The notes: generated by a model from the sequence alone, not told the origin. Counted from the first letter of the stretch, positions 34,626 through 44,129 are shown. The stretch: 64,000 nt of DNA from CAYXDO01 sp964463485 (GCA_964463485.1 CAYXDO010000041.1:7550-71549), one strand, 5' to 3'. Numbers and translations: made by a program.

Positions 34626-37258
34626 TGTTCGACGAAGCGGAGGTCGCGCGACGAGCCGACGAGCTGCTTGCCTCTGACCCTTATTGGTTTCCCGTCAGGC
34701 ATCACTCCCCCGCGGTCGCGAGGCACCTGCGCGCCGCGATCCTCGAGCGGCGTCCCAAGCTCATCCTCATCGAGGGTCCGGTCCACGCGAGCACCCTGAT
34801 CCCCCACATCGTCGACTCCGACACCAAGCCTCCCGTCGCGATCTATTCGTTGTATCGCGACGACGACAACACTCTCGGCCTGGCCGGCGTTCGGAGCGCC
34901 GCGCCGGACATCCCCGTGCGCTTCGTGAGTTGGTATCCGCTGCTGACTTACTCACCCGAATACGTCGCCATGAAGGCCGGACACGCGGTGGGTGCGACCG
35001 TCGAATTCATCGACCTGCCCCACCACGTTTGCATCGCCGAGCGTATCAAGAACATGCAGCCGCCCGAAGGTGAATCGGACGAATCGGATGACTCTGGTGA
35101 CTCTGGTGACTCGGGTGACTCGGGTGACTCGGGTGACTCGGGTGACGAGGACTCGGTCGCGCGCGAAGGCGACGTAGATGAGGAAGGAGCGTCCAAAGAC
35201 GACGCGGCCGAACCGAGCAGTTGGGAACGGCATGTCGAGCGAAGCTCCTTCTATCGTCGGCTGGCGGAGGCGGGTGGGTATCGGAGCTGGAACGAAGCCT
35301 GGGACGCCCTATTCGAGTCGGGCCGCGAGCTCGACCGAGAGTCGTTTCGGCGCGACCTCGCGGTCTTTTGCGGAGCCGTTCGAGCGAGCGTGGACCCGCG
35401 CGAGCTTCAGCATGACGACACGATCTTGCGCGAGCGATTCATGTGGCATCGGATCGTTCGGTCGATGGAGGAGCGACGGGCGGATCCCAAGGACACGCTC
35501 GTAGTGACGGGTGGGTTCCATTTGTTCCTCGACCGTACGGATTCTCCCGTGCCCGAGTCTCCAAAGGGTACGAATTATGTGACGGTCACTCCCTACTCGT
35601 ATCCGCGCGTGAGCGACGCCTCCGGGTACGGCGCGGGAAATCGGGCGCCGCAGTATTACGAGAAGCTCTTCGACGCTTTTCAGCGCGCCGCGAGCATGAG
35701 GAGCGAATCCGGCGACCCACCCCCCGTCGACGCGATGGTGGAGCACGTCGTGGACGTTCTGAAGCGCGGGCGCAAGGAGAAGGGGGACGGGCTCTCGAGT
35801 GCCGACGCCATCTCGGTGACGCAGCACGCCCGGTTGCTCGCGGCGCTGCGGGGCCGTCAGGTACCGGTGCTCGACGACATCCGCGACGGACTCATCACGT
35901 GTTGTGTGAAGGGGAGCCTCGCCGAGGAAGGTGCTCACCTCCTGGCCGCCATGGCGAGCGCCGAGATCGGTCGAGCGATGGGCCGAGTCACCCCGAAGTT
36001 GGGCCAGCTTCCGCTCGTGCATGATTTCTACGCGAGTCTCGATCGCCTCTCGCTCACCGAGGAGATGGGTGAGGTCGTCGAGAGCGCACCCAAGCCCGAG
36101 AAGAAGAGCCCGAAAGCCAAGCAGAAGGCCAGGAAAGGCGCGGCAAAGACTTCGGTGACCCTCGATCTCAAGGACCCCCAGGACGAGCGGCGCTCGGCGT
36201 TCTTTCATCGACTCGCCTTCTTGGGGGTACCTTGCGTCGAGCTTCAGAAGGGGCCTACGGCCTCCGTGGTCTTCAAAGAAACCTGGCGCCTCGGGTGGAC
36301 CCCCGAAACGGACGACACCCTCGTCGAGCGGAGCGCATACGGCGATAACGTCGAGGCAGCAGCCTCCGGGTTGCTCGAGGAACAGCTCGCCGGTGAGAAT
36401 CACTCCGCGGCCCTCGCCACCGAGAGACTCTCGTCGTCGGTCACGATGAGTCTACCGGGTCTGGTGGCGCGAGCGGAGGCCGCGTGCGGACCGGCGATCG
36501 ACGCCGATCGGCGCCTCGCCTCCTTGGCCGGAGCGCTGACGCACTTGCTCGTTTTGGACCGACACATGAAGCTCCGTCACGTCGAACGAGCGGGCGAGCG
36601 CCAGATGAGTGCGACTTTGAGCGAGTTGATCCGTCGCGCTTTCGCGCGAGCCTCCTTTGCGTTGTCAGACGCGGCGAGCGCTCCGGAGGAGGAGCGTGCC
36701 GAGGTCGTGGGCGCCCTTTTGGCCTTGGCCGAGGCAGTGCTGGGAGATCGCCAGGGCGCGCTCGACCGCGACCTCTTCGTCGATGGGTTGCGAAGTGCCG
36801 CCGTTGCCTCAGCGGTGCCCTATCTCCGAGGAGCGATGCTCGGCTTGCTGGGAGAGATTCGCGCTGACCCACCGGAGGCGCTCGCCGCCCACATGAGCGC
36901 CTACGCGCGGGCTCGACCCGAGACGATGGTGAAGGCAGGGGAGTTCTTGAGCGGCGTGCTCGCTGTCTCGCGCACTTCGTTGCTGCTCGGCGCCTCCGCG
37001 CTCGTGGCGGCGTTGGACGAGCTCCTTCGCGCGGCCGACCTGGACACCTTCAAGACCATGCTCCCCGACGTCCGAGGCGCGTTCGAGTCGTTGCACGAGC
37101 GCCAGCGCCGGTCCCTGGCCGATCGTGTGGCCGAACGGTACGGGTTGAGTGACGCCGCGGTGCTCGTGACTCTCCAAACCTCGGCGTCGGCCGCCAGGCA
37201 GCTGGCGGCCATCGACGCAAAAGTGAGTGAGATCATGAAGGCCTGGGTGCTGGAGTAA
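34625..37258 (+). CDS. DUF5682-type protein (YehM-like)
   Basis: 877 residues from ATG 34625. Early in the chain are FPVRHHSPAVARHL (RHH at 25-27; the family usually shows RHHGPGSAR) and LILIEGPVH (50-54), with VVTGGFHLF near residue 297. The paired EGPxH and GGFH segments recall the ChaN/TIKI/EreA superfamily of putative metal-dependent hydrolases (inference). An acidic GDS-repeat linker covers about 156-173. The C-terminal half is helical with a Lys/Ala-rich linker near 480-500. It is coupled to the MoxR gene and lies 3 bases before the VWA gene. Confidence 0.82.
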   Translation: MFDEAEVARRADELLASDPYWFPVRHHSPAVARHLRAAILERRPKLILIEGPVHASTLIPHIVDSDTKPPVAIYSLYRDDDNTLGLAGVRSAAPDIPVRFVSWYPLLTYSPEYVAMKAGHAVGATVEFIDLPHHVCIAERIKNMQPPEGESDESDDSGDSGDSGDSGDSGDSGDEDSVAREGDVDEEGASKDDAAEPSSWERHVERSSFYRRLAEAGGYRSWNEAWDALFESGRELDRESFRRDLAVFCGAVRASVDPRELQHDDTILRERFMWHRIVRSMEERRADPKDTLVVTGGFHLFLDRTDSPVPESPKGTNYVTVTPYSYPRVSDASGYGAGNRAPQYYEKLFDAFQRAASMRSESGDPPPVDAMVEHVVDVLKRGRKEKGDGLSSADAISVTQHARLLAALRGRQVPVLDDIRDGLITCCVKGSLAEEGAHLLAAMASAEIGRAMGRVTPKLGQLPLVHDFYASLDRLSLTEEMGEVVESAPKPEKKSPKAKQKARKGAAKTSVTLDLKDPQDERRSAFFHRLAFLGVPCVELQKGPTASVVFKETWRLGWTPETDDTLVERSAYGDNVEAAASGLLEEQLAGENHSAALATERLSSSVTMSLPGLVARAEAACGPAIDADRRLASLAGALTHLLVLDRHMKLRHVERAGERQMSATLSELIRRAFARASFALSDAASAPEEERAEVVGALLALAEAVLGDRQGALDRDLFVDGLRSAAVASAVPYLRGAMLGLLGEIRADPPEALAAHMSAYARARPETMVKAGEFLSGVLAVSRTSLLLGASALVAALDELLRAADLDTFKTMLPDVRGAFESLHERQRRSLADRVAERYGLSDAAVLVTLQTSASAARQLAAIDAKVSEIMKAWVLE
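35090..35143. repeat. Six 9-bp tandem repeats inside the DUF5682 gene
   Basis: Two copies of gactctggt and four of gactcgggt stand head to tail in frame and encode (D-S-G)n, flanked by further Asp/Ser/Glu codons. It encodes an acidic, disordered linker. Replication slippage could change its length in 3-residue steps without breaking the frame. Confidence 0.9.
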
Positions 37259-37261
37259 CTC

Positions 37262-38434
37262 ATGGCGAAGCCTCGCGCAACCCCGACCGTCAGGCCGGCC
37301 AACCTTGCCGTGGCGAGCCGAGGCCTGTCGCCGGTGGACAGGGAGACTTTGATTCGCTGGCGACTGGCCCTCGGGAAGGAAGCCGAGCAGGCGGGGATCT
37401 CGCTCGGCGAGCCCGGTGGCGCGGACGAGCAGGCGGTCAGCGTCGATGCCGCCCTGAGCTTCGTGTTCGGGTCCCAGGGCGGGAGCGAGGCGTCGAGGCT
37501 CACCGTTCCCCACTGGATCGACAGCGTGGACGAGCTCTTTCCCAAGCACGCCAAGGAAGTGCTGCAACGGGAGCTGATCGATCGGAGGGGCATCAGAGCG
37601 ATCCTCGACGAGCCCAAGCTGCTCGAAAAGGTCGAAGCCAACGTCGACCTCGTGAAGACGCTCCTCACTCACAAAGATCTGCTCACGCCGAAGACGCGCG
37701 TGCTCGCGCGCAAAGTCATCGACAAGGTCGTGGAGGAGCTCAAGAGGAGAATCCAAATCCAGGTGGAGCAGGCGATCGTGGGGGCGCTGCGGCGCGATCG
37801 TCACTCCCCGCGTCGAGTGCTTCGTAATCTCGACTGGAAGACGACCATTCGCCGAAACTTGACGCAGTGGGATCAAGAGCGCGGCCGGCTGCTGGTGGAC
37901 AAGCTCTTCTATTTCGCAGCGGAGCGAAACAAGCGTCCTTGGCATGTGGTGGTGTGTGTCGATCAGTCTGGTTCGATGCTCGAGTCGGCGATTCACGCGT
38001 CCGTGATGGCCTCGATCTTTTACGAGCTCCCTGGTCTTCGAACCTCGCTCGTGCTCTTCGACACTCAGGTCGTCGACTTGACCGCGCAGGTCGGGTCGCC
38101 GGTCGACGTGCTTCTCTCCGTACAGCTCGGAGGAGGCACCGACATCACCTCGGCGCTCGAATATTGTCATGGGTTGGTGCGGGAGCCTCGGCGGACGATC
38201 GTCGTGTTGATCACCGATTTTTACGAAGGTCGGCCCACGAGTGACTTGGTTCGGCAAGTCAGAGGTATGGCCGAGGCCGGGATCCGGATGGTGGGTCTTG
38301 GCGCGCTCGGCTATGACGCGAGGCCCCAGTACGACAAGTCAGTGGCTGGAAAGTGTCGGAAGGTAGGCATGGACGTGTTGGTGTGTACACCGGAGCGACT
38401 GGCGGAGAGTATGGCCGAGATCATCCGCGGCTAA
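37262..38434 (+). CDS. VWA-domain protein (YehP/CoxE-like)
   Basis: 390 residues. The C-terminal half is a von Willebrand A domain with a complete MIDAS: DQSGSM at 234-239, the conserved Thr in GGGTDI (about 291) and the Asp in VLITDFYEG. The N-terminal half is helical (KVIDKVVEELKRRIQIQVEQAI). VWA proteins of this kind are paired with MoxR ATPases and bind metal-dependent ligands. It is the last gene of the MoxR-DUF5682-VWA operon (3-base gap) and converges on the HNH gene with only 20 bases between stops. Confidence 0.92.
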   Translation: MAKPRATPTVRPANLAVASRGLSPVDRETLIRWRLALGKEAEQAGISLGEPGGADEQAVSVDAALSFVFGSQGGSEASRLTVPHWIDSVDELFPKHAKEVLQRELIDRRGIRAILDEPKLLEKVEANVDLVKTLLTHKDLLTPKTRVLARKVIDKVVEELKRRIQIQVEQAIVGALRRDRHSPRRVLRNLDWKTTIRRNLTQWDQERGRLLVDKLFYFAAERNKRPWHVVVCVDQSGSMLESAIHASVMASIFYELPGLRTSLVLFDTQVVDLTAQVGSPVDVLLSVQLGGGTDITSALEYCHGLVREPRRTIVVLITDFYEGRPTSDLVRQVRGMAEAGIRMVGLGALGYDARPQYDKSVAGKCRKVGMDVLVCTPERLAESMAEIIRG

Positions 38435-38454
38435 CGCAAGCCAACCCGATTCAG

Positions 38455-39228
38455 TCAGAGGTCTTGCCAGTCCAGGCTGAGCTCATCCTGGACAACCCAG
38501 CGTGCCATCGCGGCGAACGGGGCCTCCGCCGCGACCGACTCGGCGAGCTCCTGCCCTGTTCTCTGAATCTCGTCCGAGCGACCGAATCGCAGCCCCTCTT
38601 TCATCCGAACCGTTAGGCGTTGGGCTCTTTTGTAGAGCGTCTGCCGCGCCTTGACGAGCTCGGTCCGATTCAGCCCGCAGGTCTGAATCGTCGCTCGCGC
38701 TCTTGCGGTCAGCGGTTCTACGAGCCCGCCTGGTGTCCAACCAAAATGCTCAGCGGAGTCGAACGCCTCGAACGGATGCAGGAGCAGCGGCTGCTCGCTG
38801 GCTTCGACGCCTTCGGTCGGCGCGATGCGAGCTCCTTCGAGGGGAAAGAGGTTGCGCTTCCAGAGCCGATTGCAGGCGCTGCAGGCGAGGAGCCAGTTGC
38901 TCCAAGCGTAGGCTGTCCACCAGTATCCAGGCCCGATGGGCACTTGAGTCGGCGGTTCGGTCGCGTCGATCGGTGGCTCCGCTCGCCAGCGAGTGACGAG
39001 AGTCTTGGGTCGGTAGTGCTCCACGTCCAACTCGAACTTGAGATCTCGCGGTCTCTCGCAGAAACCGCATTTCGGTGGGCCAAGGATCGACTTGTATTCG
39101 GCCCAGAGCGATCGGAAGTCGCTCTCGGCAGGTGCGCGTAATGCGACCGTGCTCCTGAGCTTCTGGAGCTCCGCGAGCGCTCGCTTTCCGAATTCCGGCG
39201 GTGCAGGGGGCCCGACGTAGGAGATCAC
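38455..39228 (-). CDS. HNH nuclease, PtuB/TIGR02646 type
   Basis: 257 residues. The family pattern is complete: zinc pair C54-x2-C57 (CGFCERP), the catalytic strand DVEHYRPK with H71, the Y-x-W-x(3)-N-type helix start YAWSNWLLACSACN with N111, second zinc pair C116/C119 and N120, and NLFPL. This is the signature of the HNH effector in Septu (PtuB) and in the Ec78-type retron. It should cleave nucleic acid once licensed by its ATPase partner. The start overlaps the stop of the 1565-aa gene as ATGA, so the two are made together. No reverse transcriptase is nearby. Confidence 0.88.
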   Translation of the reverse strand: MISYVGPPAPPEFGKRALAELQKLRSTVALRAPAESDFRSLWAEYKSILGPPKCGFCERPRDLKFELDVEHYRPKTLVTRWRAEPPIDATEPPTQVPIGPGYWWTAYAWSNWLLACSACNRLWKRNLFPLEGARIAPTEGVEASEQPLLLHPFEAFDSAEHFGWTPGGLVEPLTARARATIQTCGLNRTELVKARQTLYKRAQRLTVRMKEGLRFGRSDEIQRTGQELAESVAAEAPFAAMARWVVQDELSLDWQDL

Positions 39229-42200
39229 TTCTTCGGTTTCTTCGACGAGCGAAGAATCTCCGAGAGCTTCTTGCCCTCTTCGGGACTGAGCCTTCGCGTG
39301 GACGCGTCACTCATCGCGGTCACGGTGTCGCCGAACTTTCCGAGGCGCTCGCGAAGGGCCTCCTCGACAGGGACGCGCTTCGGATCCTCGCGCTCGAGCC
39401 CGTCTCGCACCATCTGACGGTGCGTCGCAAGGAGCTCGCGGGTGTCGGCATCAAAGGTGCTCTCCAAGCCAAAGAGCTCGAAGAGGGCCCAGTCCACGTC
39501 CATTCCGGGTTGAATGTCCTTCTGCACCAGCTCGATCGCGTTCGAATTCCGGCGCAGCACGAAGACCTCGCCCGGCTTGGCCCCCTGAAGCGTGAGCGGG
39601 TTGTGAGTTGTGACTATGAAGCTGAGACGCGGAAACAAGCGGCGAAGATCCCCGATGATGTTGAGCTGCCAGACCGGGTGCAGGTGAAGATCGATCTCGT
39701 CGATCAACACTAGCCCCGTCATCGTCTCGAGTAAGTTCGGTGGAACGGGCTCGTCCAAGTCGCGGCGGCCGTCGACCCAACGCGCGATGAGGTCGACGAC
39801 CCAGCCCGCCGTCGTGAGATAGCCATCGCTGAGTCGCTCGAGGGGGAGGCGGCCGAAGGCCCGGTGATGGACGAAGATATTGCCTCCCGTGGCTTCGATC
39901 CGCTCGAGCTGCAGGAGCTTGCAGAGCGCCTGCTCGACTGCGTTCCAAATCGCGCGGCGTGTTCCCGGATTCCCGCTTGCAGACGGGGTTTCCTGCTCCT
40001 TGATCGCTTGGTAGTCGAGGTCCTTGAGCCACTCCACGGCGGCAACCAACGACGTGGGACGCTCGAAGAGGCTGAGTACCTCCGCAAGCGGGTCTCGAAG
40101 CGCCGGGCTGCGATCGGGCTCGCCTCGGGCGGTACCTCGCCGCACGCCGTAGGCGGCCACCCACGGGAGTTCGTCGTCGTGAATTCGGTCCGAGACGATC
40201 GATTCGAGCGCAAACTCTCGACCCTCGCGCCGAAGAACGAAACCTACCTTGCCCAGGTTGAGTCTGAGTTGGACCCGAGCCTCGGCACCATTTCGGAGGA
40301 GCGAGACACGCTCGTCGATCAGCTTCTCGGCGCGCTTCGGGGGAAGTAGAGCCAAAGTCAGCGCGCGGAGCAGCGTCGTCTTTCCCGTTCCATTCTCGCC
40401 GACGATGATCACCCACTGCCCAATCGCAGGGTCGGAGAGAGGGAACGGGTCCGAAACGGCGGGTGTCTCGACGAACGGGCCGACCTGACTGAGCTCGGAG
40501 AGCTCGATGATTCGGGGCGGAACCGCTTCGGCGTCACGAAGGTCCGGGAACCGGCCGGGGAGCTGGTGCTTCGCCCACGAAGCCTCGTCCGCGAACGCCG
40601 CCGGCTGCAATCGATCGATCACCTGGCTCAAAGTAACGAGTCCGGATGTTCGATTGTCCGAAGGTGCGAGAGACTCGAGAATGCGAGCGAGCAACTCGGC
40701 ATCCCCGGGCAGCGGATTGGGTCGCCTTTCGATGACGGCGAAGATCACCGAAAGTCCTTCGTCGCTGTCCGATTGTCGCAGCTGTCCAATCAGCTCGTCG
40801 AGCCGGTCGCCGACAGGCCTGTTCACGAGGATTGAGAAAGCCGCGTGAATCGACTTCAGGTGACCTGGCGCGTCGACGGCGAGAGGGGGGATCGTCAATC
40901 TTCCGAGATCAGCGTCTCCGGCGATCAGCGGCGCCAGGTAGGTCAGGAGCCCAACGCGCTGGGGTGAGGCGTTGAGCTCATCGATCAGCTGATCACCCGG
41001 CAGAGTCCCGCCTGCCGCTTTGTAGAAGCGAGCTCGACGTGCCTCTTGCGCCGTCTGACCTCGCTGGTCGAGCCACTGGAACCAAACGGCCGAGTCGGGA
41101 CCGGAGAGATCAGGGAACGGGCATTCGTCGAGGATACCGAGGTTTCGCTGGGCTTCGATGGGGAGAGAGGCCCAACTCAGAACAGCGCTCAGGGATCCGA
41201 CGTGCGGTCCGACCGTGCAACCCGAGGACAGGATGGCGTCCGCGAGCCTTCGTGCGCCTTCCTCGTTCGACTTCAGCGCCTCGTAGTCAGCTGGTCGCAG
41301 CATCCAAAAGGGCGCGCCCCGAGCTCCGAGATCGGGGTCCAATCCCCAAGGCGTGGTCAGCGTGTGGACCAAGTCTTCTTGACTGAACCCACTGGACAGC
41401 CAGCGGTCCTGCGCTCTCCTCCAGACATCCGGATCTCCGAGTTGGCCCTCCCGAGCTTGATTTGCCATTTCTCGGAAATCCTGCGGACGTCGGGCAGCCG
41501 TTAGACAAGTCGACATCACGAACGAACACGAGAACAGCCACCTCTCTCTGAACGCGGTGGGTTCAGCGAACACCTCGAGCGCCTTCGCCAGGTTCTCCGT
41601 CGACGGGTGAGTCTCGAACTCCGCGGTCGCCCGCCACGCTCGCCACGGGCCGGACTCGGGGCTTCGGAGCGCCAGCAACTCGTGCCAAGCTGAGTCAGCG
41701 CCGCCGAGCGTACCAAGACTTGCACAGAAAGGAGTGTCCGATGACTCCACGCGGACGTTGCGCACCCGTGGGAACTGAAGCGCTCGCCGTGTCAGCGAGC
41801 TCGAATTCGCGTCGTCGTCGCCGCGCCAACTGTGCTTCAGTAGCGCGAGCGGCGAGAACCACTCGAGGTGCTCGTCGAAGGATGTCCACATCCAAGGCGC
41901 GAAGGGGTATTGCAGCTCTTGCATACTCTTTGCGGCCGAACTCGCGGCTCGCTGCGAGTCAAGGAACCTTCCGGCCACCGCGGCAGCGGCCTCGAGCGCG
42001 TTCTCGGCGAGCCCGTGGAGGATACGCCACGCACTCCGGTCCGTCGAGTCACGACTCAGGCGCTGCTCGACCAGCTCCAGGTATTGATTCTGATACCGAG
42101 AACGCGCGGCAAGCCGACCGAGGCGATATTCGAACTCTGGGGAGACCAACGAACCGGCGTTTGCTGCGCTAGCAACGATCTCACTCCAACCCGTGAGTAC

Positions 42201-43922
42201 GGCGGGCGGTGCGTAGGCATGCGTTTCCTCGAGGAGGTACAGCGCCAACTCGGCGCCGAGGCGAGCGACTTTGGGACCCAACCCTCTGTGACCCTCATCC
42301 AGGTCTCTGCAGGTTCGTTCGAGGGCGTGGGCGATGGCCTGGCGTGACCCCTGAGTCTGCTCGACGGCCCGGCTCGCGACGAACCCCAGGACGTTGCGCC
42401 AGTGGGAGCTCCCGCCGATCTCCCTGAAGAGCTCGCCGAAATCTACGGGACACTCCAGCAATGCCTCAGCGGCGAAGAACTCCTGGATGGAACGTAGCCC
42501 GAACGCGATCGAACGCGGGGTCGGGCACTGAAGGAGTACCAGTCGTTCGCTGGTAAAACGGCTGAGCCGGGCTACCCAACCCTCGACGTCGTCCGTCTCG
42601 CCCTCCTCGTCGAGCAGATCCCGGATCATCTGTCGAAAATCTCGCAGCGACAAGCGTGCTCGCGAGCTGCTCGCGGCGGAGCGGACGTGAAGCGCCAGGC
42701 CCGCACGCACGTGGAGGGCTCGAAGGCGCCGTTCATCGCCTCGGGTGATGCCGTCCCGGAGACTTTTCTGAACTTCGCGGCTGAAGGTAATTTCAAAAAA
42801 CCGATTGAAAAGCTTGAACCGCGAGCTCGGTAACTCGCCCTCTTGCGCGACCATCAACGTCGCGAGTGTAACCGCGAGTGGCGTCCGAAGGAGCTCGGCG
42901 ACGGCCGGCTTTGCCAACTCCCGCTTCAGCACCGGAGCCATTTCGGCGAGCTTGCCCCAGGTGGCCATCAGCCGCTCAGCATGTGCTTGAGCTTGGTCTT
43001 TGCTCAGCGGCCCGAGCGTGAGCTGATCGCACTCACCGAGCTCACCTCGGTAGCCTTCCGGTCTCGAAGTGATGAGGACGTGCGGCCCCCGAGTCTGACC
43101 TATGGCCGACCGCAACTCACTGACGAGTTGGTTTCGGTCCTCCAAATTCTCGACCTCGTCGAGCCCGTCGAATACCCAGAAGACTCGCTTCTGGGACACC
43201 AGAAGCGCTCGCAATTCGGTCGGAGACAGCGGGGCGGGCTCGGGAGCCAGGGTTGGGAGAGTCGTGTTCGAAGCAGAGTACGAAAGAAATCTCCAGACTC
43301 CGTCTGGTGCCGAGTCTCTCCGCAGGAAGTCGGAGAGCTCGGGAAGGTTGACTCGCACCGGCGTCGCCGCAACAGGCGCCGGAATACTCAGGCGATCGCG
43401 TAGCGCAGCCAGGCCCGCGAGCACGGGGCTCGCGGCGACCCTCAGTGGTTCCTCGAGCGAGTCCTCTCGGATCAAATCCGACCGCAGCAACTGAGTCAGA
43501 ATCGTCGACACCGTTGTCTTTCCGGATCCTGGTGCCCCCAACAACAGGGTGAGGCGCCCGTCGTGGTCGACAGGCTCGGTGGCTTCTCGGAGCGTCCCCG
43601 CCTCGTCGATGGAGCGAACGAGGCGAAGGACGCGGCTGCTGGCGAGCGTCCGGACAATGGTCTCGCGGGAGCCCTCCACGGGAAGGTCGACGAACAGCGC
43701 AGCCAACTCGACGTTTACGTCGGGGCCCGCTCCTGCTTCGATCAAGCGAGCGCGAGACTCGCGGACGAGCTGGATCGCTTGCCAACGCACAAAACGGGCA
43801 GGCAAATCCGACGTGCTCGGCACTTTCGACTCGTAGGGTGTGAGCAATTTCGCGTCAAGTCCACATTGGCGGGTCAGCGCTGCGCCTCTTGTCGGTTCTC
43901 TTCGAGCCGTCGTCCTACCCAC
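39225..43922 (-). CDS. NACHT NTPase fused to a PtuA/OLD-like ABC ATPase
   Basis: 1565 residues from ATG 43922. Residues about 120-300 are a NACHT STAND NTPase: Walker A GAPGSGKTT (129-137), Walker B VFWVFDGLDEV (247-257) and sensor LITSRPEGY (283-291). Winged-helix-like helices follow to about 560, with IQEFFAAEALL, a segment typical of NACHT proteins. Residues 560-1150 are helical without a recognised repeat. From about 1150 an ABC/SMC-type ATPase begins: Walker A GENGTGKTT (1175-1183), signature LERLSDGY (about 1360), Walker B GLVLIDEIDLHLHP (about 1402) and H-loop TTHNP (about 1436), as in PtuA. It is followed by the HNH gene with an ATGA overlap. The fusion is very unusual; see findings. 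Confidence 0.88.
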   Translation of the reverse strand: MGRTTARREPTRGAALTRQCGLDAKLLTPYESKVPSTSDLPARFVRWQAIQLVRESRARLIEAGAGPDVNVELAALFVDLPVEGSRETIVRTLASSRVLRLVRSIDEAGTLREATEPVDHDGRLTLLLGAPGSGKTTVSTILTQLLRSDLIREDSLEEPLRVAASPVLAGLAALRDRLSIPAPVAATPVRVNLPELSDFLRRDSAPDGVWRFLSYSASNTTLPTLAPEPAPLSPTELRALLVSQKRVFWVFDGLDEVENLEDRNQLVSELRSAIGQTRGPHVLITSRPEGYRGELGECDQLTLGPLSKDQAQAHAERLMATWGKLAEMAPVLKRELAKPAVAELLRTPLAVTLATLMVAQEGELPSSRFKLFNRFFEITFSREVQKSLRDGITRGDERRLRALHVRAGLALHVRSAASSSRARLSLRDFRQMIRDLLDEEGETDDVEGWVARLSRFTSERLVLLQCPTPRSIAFGLRSIQEFFAAEALLECPVDFGELFREIGGSSHWRNVLGFVASRAVEQTQGSRQAIAHALERTCRDLDEGHRGLGPKVARLGAELALYLLEETHAYAPPAVLTGWSEIVASAANAGSLVSPEFEYRLGRLAARSRYQNQYLELVEQRLSRDSTDRSAWRILHGLAENALEAAAAVAGRFLDSQRAASSAAKSMQELQYPFAPWMWTSFDEHLEWFSPLALLKHSWRGDDDANSSSLTRRALQFPRVRNVRVESSDTPFCASLGTLGGADSAWHELLALRSPESGPWRAWRATAEFETHPSTENLAKALEVFAEPTAFRERWLFSCSFVMSTCLTAARRPQDFREMANQAREGQLGDPDVWRRAQDRWLSSGFSQEDLVHTLTTPWGLDPDLGARGAPFWMLRPADYEALKSNEEGARRLADAILSSGCTVGPHVGSLSAVLSWASLPIEAQRNLGILDECPFPDLSGPDSAVWFQWLDQRGQTAQEARRARFYKAAGGTLPGDQLIDELNASPQRVGLLTYLAPLIAGDADLGRLTIPPLAVDAPGHLKSIHAAFSILVNRPVGDRLDELIGQLRQSDSDEGLSVIFAVIERRPNPLPGDAELLARILESLAPSDNRTSGLVTLSQVIDRLQPAAFADEASWAKHQLPGRFPDLRDAEAVPPRIIELSELSQVGPFVETPAVSDPFPLSDPAIGQWVIIVGENGTGKTTLLRALTLALLPPKRAEKLIDERVSLLRNGAEARVQLRLNLGKVGFVLRREGREFALESIVSDRIHDDELPWVAAYGVRRGTARGEPDRSPALRDPLAEVLSLFERPTSLVAAVEWLKDLDYQAIKEQETPSASGNPGTRRAIWNAVEQALCKLLQLERIEATGGNIFVHHRAFGRLPLERLSDGYLTTAGWVVDLIARWVDGRRDLDEPVPPNLLETMTGLVLIDEIDLHLHPVWQLNIIGDLRRLFPRLSFIVTTHNPLTLQGAKPGEVFVLRRNSNAIELVQKDIQPGMDVDWALFELFGLESTFDADTRELLATHRQMVRDGLEREDPKRVPVEEALRERLGKFGDTVTAMSDASTRRLSPEEGKKLSEILRSSKKPKK

Positions 43923-44129
43923 GAGTCGGTCGGTCTTGCATCAACTCCGACTTGATTCGGCTCCTTCGACTCTCCTCCGAGGTAGATCGTCCCGAGGAGC
44001 TTTCGGTTTTCGGATGACCGTCTTGTCGAACTCACCGAGCCTCGGGCCGCTCAAATCAGACCTTCGAGAAGACGAACGGGTGGAGCACCGTGGTGTGATC
44101 GTCCATGGGACGATGTAAGATGACCCGAG

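Noticed and set aside
34948..35233. Antisense ORFs with Thr/Arg/Val or Ser/Pro/Glu repeats in the DUF5682 gene
   Set aside because: They arise from reading the 9-bp tandem repeat in other frames.
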